Made by a program: the position numbers and the translations under genes
Notes under the pieces: model-generated
Databases searched by the model: none
What the model saw: only the letters and a program-made list of their open reading frames with translations
Told to the model about the DNA's origin: nothing
Source: Aphanomyces cochlioides
Taxonomy: Eukaryota; Oomycota; Saprolegniomycetes; Saprolegniales; Verrucalvaceae
DNA length: 64,000 bases
Reading direction: 5' to 3'
Assembly (NCBI GenBank): GCA_019828595.1
Contig: JAHQRK010000003.1
Location: 2,356,001-2,420,000, forward strand
In this document: positions 1 through 9,955 of the stretch, one piece after another
Numbering within the stretch: position 1 is the first letter of the stretch
How the letters are laid out: the number at the start of each line of letters is the position of its first letter

Positions 1-1
1 C

Positions 2-730
2 TGGATAATTCACCCTGACTCGAGTCCGATCTTGTTGGCGCTTGCGACTTCGAAATCGGCTAAGATCAGAGCTTCTCCAGCTGTCAGCTCGTCCATTCTT
101 CCTACCAAGCATCTCAACCTGCCATCCAACTTTTACGAAGACCCCAAGCGCCTTACCCAACTTGCCGCCTTCCTCCAACCCGACCACATTCTCCCTCGAT
201 ATGGAGAGTTCATTTTCAAGACCCTTCTCCGCGCCAACGCCATGCAATATCTGTTTCAGTACCAAGACCCCAAGCCGACGTGTGTCTTCTGTCGTGTCAA
301 TGAGACGTACGAGCATTTCCTGTTCTCTTGTGGATATGGTCAATCTGTTTGGTATTCCTTCAAGACAATCCAGCGACTGCTCGAGTGTTCCTTTCCGTCA
401 ACGTGTCTGGAAATGTTCTACGAGACGCCCAAGCCGTCCGATGGATACTACATCCGTGGCTATCTGAAGATCTGGCCGATTGTCCGAGCCTGCGTGTATT
501 ATCAAATATGGCTCCAACGTGCCGATCGCACCTTTCGACCCGACCTCACAGCGAAGAGTCCGATGGAAGTTGCCATTCATGCTGCCTCTTTGATCAAGCT
601 ACATCTACAACAGCTCCTGGTTGATCTCCCTCTCAAGAAGGGATACACCAAGGTATTCAATGTGCTCAAGCATCTATCTTCGGACCCCTGGTTACGTCAA
701 CACGCCATTCCTGACAGTGTCGTTTCATGA
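2..730 (+). CDS. LINE ORF2, C-terminal fragment (copy A)
   Basis: This open frame enters from the left edge and ends at TGA 728-730. It matches about the last 242 residues of the 1,351-residue ORF2 protein of copy M. It carries the zinc-knuckle signature C-x2-C-x7-H-x4-C (CVFCRVNETYEHFLFSC), typical of the region after the reverse transcriptase in L1-like ORF2 proteins and presumed to bind RNA. No stop or frameshift is seen here. Endonuclease and reverse transcriptase parts lie outside the window, so integrity of the whole gene is unknown. One substitution relative to the other copies is visible near the start (WIIHPD for WMIHPD). Confidence 0.85.
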   Translation, partial: WIIHPDSSPILLALATSKSAKIRASPAVSSSILPTKHLNLPSNFYEDPKRLTQLAAFLQPDHILPRYGEFIFKTLLRANAMQYLFQYQDPKPTCVFCRVNETYEHFLFSCGYGQSVWYSFKTIQRLLECSFPSTCLEMFYETPKPSDGYYIRGYLKIWPIVRACVYYQIWLQRADRTFRPDLTAKSPMEVAIHAASLIKLHLQQLLVDLPLKKGYTKVFNVLKHLSSDPWLRQHAIPDSVVS

Positions 731-750
731 GTGAGCTGACGGCTCACTCA
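728..750 (+). terminator. 3' UTR stem-loop spanning the ORF2 stop codon (copy A)
   Basis: Perfect 9-bp arms TGAGTGAGC (728-736) and GCTCACTCA (742-750) enclose a 5-nt loop TGACG. The TGA stop is the first three bases of the left arm. The same hairpin occurs at the end of ORF2 in the other copies, with loop TGACG or TAACG. I infer a 3'-end recognition or processing role on the transposon RNA; transcription termination is only one possibility. Confidence 0.6.
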
Positions 751-878
751 CTTCATCTCCTGTTCAATGACCACTTTGCCATATTCTGTTTTCCAAGTTC
801 TATTTATCCAGTACGAGGCAAATTAGTAAGTCATTAGGGCCTTTGCTCAAAAATAAGGTTAATACAACTCATTTAACC

Positions 879-2131
879 ACCAACTCTTTGAAGACTGTCT
901 TCTTCAAGGGGGTAGGGACAGGGGACATGAAGTGGAACTTGGACGAGCGCTCTGCTTTGTACAAGTGAAGTTGGAACGCCTGGTCTTGACGAAACTGCTT
1001 GTCTCGATCTTGCAGCTCGTGAATTTGCTTTTGAAGGTCTCGCACTCGATCCACCAGCACTGAATCTTGACGCATGTTGGGGACTTGCAAAAGCGAAGCG
1101 ATCTCGACAGCTAACTTCTTCAACGGCAGACGTTGTTTCTCCAATCGTTGAGAATGGAATTCTTTGAGTTGGGAGCGGATATCATTGACCAGTATGTCGT
1201 AGGCCTTGGAGATATTGTGGAATGTTGGAGACTTGTCCAAAAATCGATCCAGACATCCATGAACAATCTCGGCCGCTCGTGGTAGATGAAGTAGCCAAGT
1301 TGGAGCTTTCCATGATCCAGAGCCATGGCGCAATGTTTGACGCTTTGTGATGATACGACAAGCCACGTGGTCAGCCTGTGGAACGTGTGGCATGTGCGTC
1401 GCCTTCCAATGACGAAGACCCGCCAAGGTGGACGAACAAAAGATGTAGTCAAGTCGGTTGGTGAGTGTGGGACTTGTGAAGGCTCGTGCCACGGGGTTTT
1501 GACGGCGAAACAGATCCACCAGAGACAAACTGTGCATCCATTGTTCCAGTTGAAGGGTGCCGGCCATGGTGGAGGTACTGGGTCTCAACGAATCCAAATC
1601 TTTGTTGAGAGTGCAGTTGAAATCTCCTCCAACAATGTGGAGCGCATGTGGAGGAAAGTCGCGTGGCAATTCTTCGAAGTAACTTGCTCGTTCTTGGAAG
1701 GCTGCCGGCGCATAGATATTGTGGAGAACGACTGTCAGTGGACCCAGAGTACATCGCACTTGTAGATAACGACCACGAAGCACTGGTTTGTCATGAGGGA
1801 CTTGAGTGGCGTTCTTCAAAGGAGAGTGAGGATGTATCAACGTAGCCAGACCTCCAGTGGCTGGCGACGTGGATACTTCAGGGTAAATAGGCTCTTCAAA
1901 GAACAAAGAGCCTTCGTGGTTTGTGATGCGTTGCCAATGGAACGCAACACGGTCGTGGAGACTTGGCGTGCGGAAACGGGTTTCTTGGATAAAGGAAACG
2001 TCGTGAACACTTGATAGTTTGTCGAGGATGTACCGATGACTGTTGGAGAAGCCATTGGTGTTGAGGGAGATGATTTGTGGGTCCCAGTCCACGAGTTCAG
2101 TTGGGACATCGGAGAAGTTGTTGTCACTCAT
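879..2131 (-). pseudogene. LINE ORF2, N-terminal part (copy B), truncated by copy A
   Basis: From ATG 2131 the frame encodes the APE-type endonuclease domain: SLNTNG, FIQET, NIYAP, GDFNC, LDYIF and ADH motifs, as in copy M. A linker rich in Gln, Lys and Arg follows, up to about residue 417 (KTVFKELV), where copy A's 3' end interrupts it. No internal stop or frameshift is visible before the break. The reverse transcriptase part should lie to the left of the window, behind copy A. The variants YDILVND and LHLPRAAE distinguish it from other copies. Confidence 0.85.
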
Positions 2132-2209
2132 CACGAGTACAGATGAAAATGAGTAGAATGGAGGGGTCAGAGGGGAGGTTGAAATGGATTGAAGCAGGGG
2201 ATAGAAGCC

Positions 2210-5200
2210 TTAGAGTTGATCGTCCTCCAAATCGAGGGGATCAATTTCGTCGGCGTTCATGGAGTGGTGAGCTTTGCTGCAGAGCTCGTCGATGTGGTAA
2301 TTGTTGGTGATGCTTTTGAGCATCGAGATGGCCGACAAGACGGGAGCCGGCAAAGTGAACTTCTCGAGATTGTCGCTGAAGTTTTCGATCAAAGCAAACA
2401 GCGACCAGTCCGTCAAGCAGTTGGTGTCAGGCAATCTTGTTGCTTCTTGGTTCAATAGAACAGTCAGTGCCTCCGAGTTTGTGTAGAGGTCTGGGGCCCG
2501 ATTTGAGAGGAATAAGTCAATCGTAGCAAGTGCAAAGAGGATGCGCTTGATCTCTGGTATGTCCGTGGTCAATTCTTCCAAGATTTCTGACGGGTGAATC
2601 TTGTATTGAGCCATGAAGTTGACGTGATGTTTGTAGTTGTGAGGCTTGCCTTGAGCTTTTAACAAAGCCATCTTGCGCTCAATAGTCTTGGTTGCAACAA
2701 GTGACTGAAACAAACTGGGGTCTTCATCTTGTGCGTACATAGCATGTGCAACGAGCTGAGGATCATCTCGCAAAATGCGTTGACATTCGGTGATACTGCC
2801 TTCGACTTTCTTGTCTCGAATGATCTTCTTCGCCAATTCGAGGTGGGCTGCAGCAGACTTGTTAAGTCGTTGTTTCTTCGCTTTGCCTTTGGTCTTTTTC
2901 GGGCGTGGCGCACTTGAATCTTCCAATACAATTCGAGGCACTGCAAAGTCTTCAAACGAGAGTTCCACGTCGTCTTCTTCGAGGATATGAAAACGGTTGG
3001 ATGTCGGCAGGGGATCCAAACGTGGGGACGAAGGCAAAGTACGTTTTGGAGCTGGTCCAGACCGGTAGCCCGTTACCAATTGAAGGTCCAGCGAGTTCTT
3101 GGGCTGCTCACTTGGTGGAGCAAGAGCGGGCGATTCGTTGGTAGACATTTCCACATCTTCTTGTTGTTTGTCTTGTCCATTGTTGTTAGGGGGATCGCTG
3201 TCACCAGACATATCGACATCAGAGCCATGAGAAGGAGCTGTTGGCTGTGGTTGTTCATCTTGACGATCTCCAGATGCCTCAGTTGAGTCGGCCTCGCCTT
3301 CCGCATTTGTTCCAGGGTCTTGATCATGATCGTCTCCATCATGTTCAGGTTCTTTTTCTCCTGACGGAGGAGATTTTGCCGCTGCCTTGGCCGCTTTTGC
3401 CTTCGCTTTTTCAGCCTTGGCCTCTGCACGTCGTGAAACAATCGACGGAGGCAATGTCTTGTTCAGAGCAGCGATCTTGTGCTGAAACACGACGACAAAA
3501 GGCTGACCCGACGGATCCGTAATGGTGATTTCGCGTAGTGCGTCGCCGGATTTTGGCACCAGCACTGCAGGAGGCGCAGACGACTTGAAAATGACTCTCA
3601 AATGCGGCGACTTGATGTTCTGACCAGCAGTAGGGTTGAATGCTGCTATCACTGACTTGGTCAATGCAGCCATTTTCTTGACAATCGCCTTGGCCATCGA
3701 AGGGTGACTGACCTTGTTGAACGTAACGTAGTAGTTGTTGCCATAACGCGAGTACTTGGGAACCAGGAAGTCTTTGCCACCAAGTCGAAACGTTGTGCCT
3801 CCCATTTCCACGCACGTAGACAAGTTGTAACTTGAGATCACAATGGTCTGTGGGTTCTTCTTGTGGATCAAAATGTTCGGAAATTTGGAGCCCCATAACG
3901 AACCAGGATTTTCCTTGACAAATTGATCGCAGATGACTTTTTCGGACCAGTCCTTGTAGGCTTCGCCCAACTTGACTGTGAGCTCGTACACTTGGGACTG
4001 GGGGGTGAGCAAAATGTTTTCAATGAAGGCGTCCATGTCACCAGAGTCTTTGTAGAATGCGTCCGCCATGGCCTCGCATCGCGCAATATCGTCATCGGCA
4101 ATAGCATGAGCACCAGTGTTGCGATGTTTCGCGCCTTTGGGGGCATTGCCTTGCTTGGAATCTTTCTTGGACGAAGCTGAATCCTTGCCGGGAGTCTTTT
4201 GCGTCCATGGATTGGCCTTTTCAGCGTTTTGTTGCTCTTGATCGCCTTGTATTTTGTCTGCCGCGGTAGGAGGGTCAACAGCGCCATTTCCTTGAGCAAC
4301 GGATTTGTCGACAATGTCTTGATTTGACTGTTCATTGTCATTGTTTGTCGATTGTTCCTCTTGAATAACTTCTCCAGGAGTATCACACGGCTTCGCTTGG
4401 CCGTTAATGTCGCCTGACCCATCAACCTCCGAGTGAATTTGAGTATTTCCCTCGTCGGTTAAGGCCTCGGTTTCAGTAGAATCCTTCCCCTCGGCGTCTC
4501 CAGAGACCATGTCCACGTCCTCTTGAGATTGTTCTTCTTCCTCTCCCGTTCTAGGAGGCTCAGCACAGGGGGCGACGCGGTTGGTGGCTGCTGGCTCAGT
4601 CCCATTGGTCACGAGAAAGGCCGGGGCCAGACCCCCAGTGACAGGGGTAGAAGGGGAATCCATGCCATCCCCGCAGCACGGTGACTGGGGTACACCATTG
4701 CTCCGGCGAGAACCCAAATCGGGATACCGCCCCCGCCCCTCCGAAGAGGCCCCTGGGGGGAAGTAGACAGAACCGCAGGGTGTGCCCATAGGGGGGGCCC
4801 TCGTAGCCTCTAGGGCTGGCATGGACCCCGTTTTCTCGCCGCCTTCACTGGGGATCGACTCCAATTGGAGTCCAGGGAAGCAGCCACCACAGGCACAAGG
4901 CCCCAGTGGTTCGCCCTCCTGAGTGAGGGCTTCGCTAGACAAGTTAACGACAGTGGTCTGGGGGTCAACCACTGACCCACTGAGGTTGACCCCCCCTGGA
5001 ACTCCGGCGAGTGGAGCACCAGGTGAAGCGCTGGTGGAGCGAGACGCAGATTGGTCTCCAGAGACGCTGTTGGGGTCGAACTCGACCTCCACTTCGGCCC
5101 TAGGGTTAGGTGTAGAGACATTACTCACACCACTTCCGCCATCCTGATTGGACGACGAAAGTGGGTGAGGTGATACAATACCTGGAATGATGGTGACTCC

Positions 5201-5248
5201 GTGAGTGTTGGTCTCACGGAGCTCGGAACAGCTGTTGGCGTTGGACAT
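2210..5248 (-). CDS. LINE ORF1 protein, intact (copy B)
   Basis: An intact 1,012-residue ORF1, started at the ATG at 5248 that gives MSNANSCSEL. The frame is open further upstream but without another ATG. Residues 1 to about 385 are Gly/Pro/Ser- then Asp/Glu-rich and look disordered. About 386-600 form a compact region (DDDIARCEAMADAFY, then TIVISSYNLS and YYVTFNKVSHP) that I do not recognise. About 607-626 are an Ala/Lys run, followed by an acidic Asp/Ser stretch and a basic patch RPKKTKGKAKKQR near 782. By position it should be the nucleic-acid-binding ORF1 of the LINE RNP, but I see no CCHC knuckle. ORF2 starts 78 nt downstream. A distinguishing change is EEEEQSQ where other copies have EEEEKSQ. 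Confidence 0.85.
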   Translation of the reverse strand: MSNANSCSELRETNTHGVTIIPGIVSPHPLSSSNQDGGSGVSNVSTPNPRAEVEVEFDPNSVSGDQSASRSTSASPGAPLAGVPGGVNLSGSVVDPQTTVVNLSSEALTQEGEPLGPCACGGCFPGLQLESIPSEGGEKTGSMPALEATRAPPMGTPCGSVYFPPGASSEGRGRYPDLGSRRSNGVPQSPCCGDGMDSPSTPVTGGLAPAFLVTNGTEPAATNRVAPCAEPPRTGEEEEQSQEDVDMVSGDAEGKDSTETEALTDEGNTQIHSEVDGSGDINGQAKPCDTPGEVIQEEQSTNNDNEQSNQDIVDKSVAQGNGAVDPPTAADKIQGDQEQQNAEKANPWTQKTPGKDSASSKKDSKQGNAPKGAKHRNTGAHAIADDDIARCEAMADAFYKDSGDMDAFIENILLTPQSQVYELTVKLGEAYKDWSEKVICDQFVKENPGSLWGSKFPNILIHKKNPQTIVISSYNLSTCVEMGGTTFRLGGKDFLVPKYSRYGNNYYVTFNKVSHPSMAKAIVKKMAALTKSVIAAFNPTAGQNIKSPHLRVIFKSSAPPAVLVPKSGDALREITITDPSGQPFVVVFQHKIAALNKTLPPSIVSRRAEAKAEKAKAKAAKAAAKSPPSGEKEPEHDGDDHDQDPGTNAEGEADSTEASGDRQDEQPQPTAPSHGSDVDMSGDSDPPNNNGQDKQQEDVEMSTNESPALAPPSEQPKNSLDLQLVTGYRSGPAPKRTLPSSPRLDPLPTSNRFHILEEDDVELSFEDFAVPRIVLEDSSAPRPKKTKGKAKKQRLNKSAAAHLELAKKIIRDKKVEGSITECQRILRDDPQLVAHAMYAQDEDPSLFQSLVATKTIERKMALLKAQGKPHNYKHHVNFMAQYKIHPSEILEELTTDIPEIKRILFALATIDLFLSNRAPDLYTNSEALTVLLNQEATRLPDTNCLTDWSLFALIENFSDNLEKFTLPAPVLSAISMLKSITNNYHIDELCSKAHHSMNADEIDPLDLEDDQL

Positions 5249-5311
5249 TTTGAGCGCGGCGGCACTTGATAACTTCTTGACTTGAGGGGTACGAGGCAAA
5301 TTCGGAAGTCC

Positions 5312-5680
5312 GAAGAATTGACCACGGACATACCAGAGATCAAGCGCATCCTCTTTGCACTTGCTACGATTGACTTATTCCTCTCAAATCGGGCCCCAGA
5401 CCTCTACACAAACTCGGAGGCACTGACTGTTCTATTGAACCAAGAAGCAACAAGATTGCCTGACACCAACTGCTTGACGGACTGGTCGCTGTTTGCTTTG
5501 ATCGAAAACTTCAGCGACAATCTTGAGAAGTTCACTTTGCCGGCTCCCGTCTTGTCGGCCATCTCGATGCTCAAAAGCATCACCAACAATTACCACATCG
5601 ACGAGCTCTGCAGCAAAGCTCACCACTCCATGAACGCCGACGAAATTGATCCCCTCGATTTGGAGGACGATCAACTCTAA
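5312..5680 (+). pseudogene. LINE ORF1, C-terminal fragment (copy C)
   Basis: The last 122 codons of ORF1 (residues about 891-1012), beginning EELTTDIPEIK and ending LDLEDDQL before TAA at 5678-5680. The fragment is in frame and undamaged, but it is cut off from its N-terminal part by the insertion of copy B. Confidence 0.85.
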
Positions 5681-5758
5681 GGCTTCTATCCCCTGCTTCA
5701 ATCCATTTCAACCTCCCCTCTGACCCCTCCATTCTACTCATTTTCATCTGTACTCGTG

Positions 5759-8700
5759 ATGAGTGACAACAACTTCTCCGATGTCCCAACTGAACTCGTG
5801 GACTGGGACCCACAAATCATCTCCCTCAACACCAATGGCTTCTCCAACAGTCATCGGTACATCCTCGACAAACTATCAAGTGTTCACGACGTTTCCTTTA
5901 TCCAAGAAACCCGTTTCCGCACGCCAAGTCTCCACGACCGTGTTGCGTTCCATTGGCAACGCATCACAAACCACGAAGGCTCTTTGTTCTTTGAAGAGCC
6001 TATTTACCCTGAAGTATCCACGTCGCCAGCCACTGGAGGTCTGGCTACGTTGATACATCCTCACTCTCCTTTGAAGAACGCCACTCAAGTCCCTCATGAC
6101 AAACCAGTGCTTCGTGGTCGTTATCTACAAGTGCGATGTACTCTGGGTCCACTGACAGTCGTTCTCCACAATATCTATGCGCCGGCAGCCTTCCAAGAAC
6201 GAGCAAGTTACTTCGAAGAATTGCCACGCGACTTTCCTCCACATGCGCTCCACATTGTTGGAGGAGATTTCAACTGCACTCTCAACAAAGATTTGGATTC
6301 GTTGAGACCCAGTACCTCCACCATGGCCGGCACCCTTCAACTGGAACAATGGATGCACAGTTTGTCTCTGGTGGATCTGTTTCGCCGTCAAAACCCCGTG
6401 GCACGAGCCTTCACAAGTCCCACACTCACCAACCGACTCGACTACATCTTTTGTTCGTCCACCTTGGCGGGTCTTTGTCATTGGAAGGCGACGCACATGC
6501 CGCACGTTCCACAGGCTGACCACGTGGCTTGTCGTATCATCACAAAGCGTCAAACATTGCGCCATGGCTCTGGATCATGGAAAGCTCCAACTTGGCTACT
6601 TCGTCTACCACGAGCGGCCGAGATTGTTCATGGATGTCTGGATCGATTTTTGGACAAGTCTCCAACATTCCACAATATCTCCAAGGCCTACGACATGCTG
6701 GTCAATGATATCCGCTCCCAACTCAAAGAATACCATTCTCAACGATTGGAGAAACAACGTCTGCCGTTGAAGAAGTTAGCTGTCGAGATCGCTTCGCTTT
6801 TGCAAGTCCCCAACATGCGTCAAGATGCAGTGCTGGTGGATCGAGTGCGAGACCTTCAAAAGCAAATTCACGAGCTGCAAGATCGAGACAAGCAGTTTCG
6901 TCAAGACCAGGCGTTCCAACTTCACTTGTACAAAGCAGAGCGCTCGTCCAAGTTCCACTTCATGTCCCCTGTCCCTACCCCCTTGAAGAAGACAGTCTTC
7001 AAAGAGTTGGTGGATGTCAATGGAAATGTTGTCTCCAATCAACAAGGCATGTCTGACGTCCTGGTCGACTACTACAAGGACTTGTTTGCAGCTCCCGAGG
7101 TGCAGCGATCTGAAGTGTCGTCATTTCTGACCCCATTGACTCGACACAAGCAACTGCCAGAGCAAGCCCAGAAAGAGCTGTCGGCTCCCTTGCGCGCCAA
7201 CGAGTTCTATCATGCTATTCGACACAGCAGTTCGAACTCAGCGCCAGGTCCCAACGCTCTGCCATTCGAAGTCCTCAAACTTGCACCTCACAAGTGGTCG
7301 TTGGTATTGGAGCTGCTATTCACACACCAGCTCCATTCTCACCCTCGCTTGACTCCCATGCAACTTGTCAGTACGCTGGTGTTGCTGCACAAGAAAGGCC
7401 CCAAGTCACAGGCCAAGAACTATCGGCCCATTAGCCTACTCAACACGGATGTGAAAATCCTGACGAGTATTCTGGCTTATCGACTCCAGCGCCACATTCG
7501 ACACATCATCCACCCGGACCAGCAAGGCTTTATCCGTCGAAGCAATATCCAAACCAATATTGCACGACTGGATGACATGCTGCACCACATCAAACTACAC
7601 AGTCCGTCCTCGATGGTGGCACTGCTTGACTTTGAGAAAGCTTTTGATCGCGTGGACCACGCGTACTTGCTCCGCGTCCTCCGTCACTATGGCTTTCCCG
7701 AAACCTTTGTTGACATGGTTCGCGTACTGTACTCGGGCCGCAAGTCTCGCATCTTGGTGAACGGCTTCTTGTCCAAGCAAGTTCACATCTCACGCGGTGT
7801 GTTGCAAGGTGATCCACTGTCGCCACTTCTGTTTGTGATCGCTTTGGAACCGATGTGCCAACTCCTACGGCAACACTCCAACTATGGCATCAAGTGTGGG
7901 GATCGCTACCACACTGGGAGTTACTTTGCCGACGACTCGCAACTCTATGCGGCAAATGAGACGTGCCTCCACCGGCAGCTTGCATTGGTTCAAACCTTTT
8001 GCGACAAGTCTGGTTTCCGACTCAACGTAGACAAGACCCAAATTCTGACCTACAGCCAGTTGAATGGGAACCTTGCCTCACTACAAGTTACTTCCGACAG
8101 TCCCGTGAAGGCTCTTGGTATCTTGGTTGCGCCCAATCTTTCTCCATTGGCACGTTTCAATTACGTGTATGAGAAGTTTGTGGCTCGCTTGTCTTTGTGG
8201 CTCTACAAGGCTCGAACCATGGCCGGAAAAGTCACTATCCTGCACAGCATATGTCTGCCTGTGTTATGGTACCAACTGGCTTTTGTCCCTGCCGACAAAG
8301 ACCTGGCCAAAAAGATCGACAAGGCCATGCTTCAATTTATGCATGGTGAAGAAATCAACCCATCCTCCTCTGTCCATGGCCTCCGTTTGATCAAAAAGGA
8401 GATCCTATTCATGCCGAAGAAGTCCGGTGGCTTAGGCCTGCACCATGCACTTGCTTTATGGCAACAACACAACCGCTCTGTCATGATCAGATGCATTCAA
8501 GCCATCACCACCCCACCCCGCAAGTCTGCCATGTCTGCCTGGATTACGCCGGGCTATACTCTCCTCGAGAAGGCTTTTCATCCATGGGGTTCCCCCGAGA
8601 TCTCCTCTTGGCAAATGGCTCTTCTGCATTCATCAGACAACTGTACAAGAATCCCAATATCACTCCAATGTGGAAAGCCTTATTGAGTAGCTGGTTTGAA

Positions 8701-9807
8701 TCCCGCTGGACTCCGTACGGCTGTCCAAATCACATCTCATCTTTGGATGTTCCCCTTTGGCACAACTCGTATCTGCCTGGACTCGAAGACCTATACGATC
8801 AGTGCTCTACATCGACGCAAGACCAAGCCAATGTATTGGCTTCGCTTCACATCACGAAGTTGTCGCATTTGTTGACTCCGTGTCAGCGAGTTTGGCCAGC
8901 TTCGATCTTGTTCGACAAAATCAACCGTGCCTGCCGCCAAGTCAATTTTGTCCCTCCAACGAAACAATGGATCTCAATCTTGGTGACCAAGTTATCACGA
9001 TTGTTTGAGATTGTTTCTGAAGAGGATGCTCCCGTGTTCCACTTGCCGACGCCAAGCTCTGAATGGATGGAATGGCACTGGATGATTCACCCTGACTCGA
9101 GTCCGATCTTGTTGGCGCTTGCGACTTCGAAATCGGCTAAGATCAGAGCTTCTCCAGCTGTCAGCTCGTCCATTCTTCCTACCAAGCATCTCAACCTGCC
9201 ATCCAACTTTTACGAAGACCCCAAGCGCCTTACCCAACTTGCCGCCTTCCTCCAACCCGACCACATTCTCCCTCGATATGGAGAGTTCATTTTCAAGACC
9301 CTTCTCCGCGCCAACGCCATGCAATATCTGTTTCAGTACCAAGACCCCAAGCCGACGTGTGTCTTCTGTCGTGTCAATGAGACGTACGAGCATTTCCTGT
9401 TCTCTTGTGGATATGGTCAATCTGTTTGGTATTTCTTCAAGGCGATCCAGCGACTGCTCGAGTGTTCCTTTCCGTCGACTTGTCTGGAAATGTTCTACGA
9501 GACGCCCAAGCCGTCCGATGGATACTACATCCGTGGCTATCTGAAGATCTGGCCGATTGTCCGAGCCTGCGTGTATTATCAAATATGGCTCCAACGTGCC
9601 GATCGCACCTTTCGACCCGACCTCACAGCGAAGAGTCCGATGGAAGTTGCCATTCATGCTGCCTCTTTGATCAAGCTACATCTACAACAGCTCCTGGTTG
9701 ATCTCCCTCTCAAGAAGGGATACACCAAGGTATTCAATGTGCTCAAGCATCTATCTTTGGACCACTGGTTACGTCAACACATCATTCCTGACAGCGTCGT
9801 TTCATGA
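5759..9807 (+). pseudogene. LINE ORF2, endonuclease/reverse transcriptase, one frameshift (copy C)
   Basis: From ATG 5759 the frame carries the endonuclease (GDFNC, LDYIF, ADH) and the reverse transcriptase (NYRPISLL, LLDFEKAFDRV, LQGDPLSPLLF, YFADDSQLY). The only obvious lesion is at 8592-8596, where a run of five C replaces six in most copies. This shifts the frame, which ends at 8686. The correct frame resumes downstream and reaches the family stop at 9805-9807 with the zinc knuckle intact. C lacks the two codons Gly-Asp found in E, H, I, J, M and N (VQRSEVSSF rather than VQRSGDEVSSF). Because the lesion is in a homopolymer, a sequencing error is possible. Confidence 0.85.
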
Positions 9808-9955
9808 GTGAGCTGACGGCTCACTCACTTCATCTCCTGTTCAATGACCACTTTGCCATATTCTGTTTTCCAAGTTCTATTTATCCAGTACGAGGCAAAT
9901 TAGTAAGTCATTAGGGCCTTTGCTCAAAAATAAGGTTAATACAACTCATTTAACC

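Larger units (their letters stand above)
1..878 (+). mobile_element. LINE copy A, 3' part only (left side outside window)
   Basis: This is the 3' end of a non-LTR element: the end of ORF2, a 148-nt 3' UTR and the terminus TTTAACC at 872-878. There is no poly(A) or simple-repeat tail. The next base continues as antisense ORF2 of copy B from CCACCAACTC, sharing only the CC. A therefore appears to be inserted in B, with the rest of B to the left of the window. Confidence 0.95.
879..5309 (-). mobile_element. LINE copy B, complete 5' end, 3' part displaced by insertion of A
   Basis: Read on the minus strand, B begins with the exact family 5' end ACTTCCGAATTTGCC at 5309 and runs through a complete ORF1 into ORF2, stopping where copy A was inserted. 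Its 5' flank on the minus strand is CCGTGGTCAATTCTTC (5312-5327, antisense ORF1 of copy C) followed by two extra G. That fits a 16-bp target-site duplication, with the GG possibly untemplated. B is therefore nested in C. Confidence 0.9.
5312..9955 (+). mobile_element. LINE copy C, from late ORF1 to the 3' end
   Basis: C starts inside ORF1 (residue about 891) because copy B was inserted in it on the opposite strand; its 5' part should lie to the left of the window. It runs through the ORF1 end, the 78-nt spacer, a frameshifted ORF2 and the 3' UTR to TTTAACC at 9955. The next sequence is ORF2 of copy D from CCAACAGTC, so C appears to be inserted in the D/E copy. Confidence 0.9.

Noticed and set aside
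1325..1765. Antisense open frames inside ORF2 (for example about 146 codons opposite the endonuclease) that recur in every copy
   Set aside because: They mirror the codon pattern of the sense gene, have no known domain, and recur only because the element recurs.
4581..4766. Open frames opposite the GC-rich part of ORF1
   Set aside because: Low-complexity GC-rich sequence leaves several frames open; there is no independent coding signal.
877..9955. Twin-priming (5' inversion) as the cause of the inverted B + forward C arrangement
   Set aside because: The two segments overlap by about 2 kb of element sequence, and B has a complete 5' end preceded by a CC-starting 16-mer of C. Nested insertion explains both features; twin priming does not.
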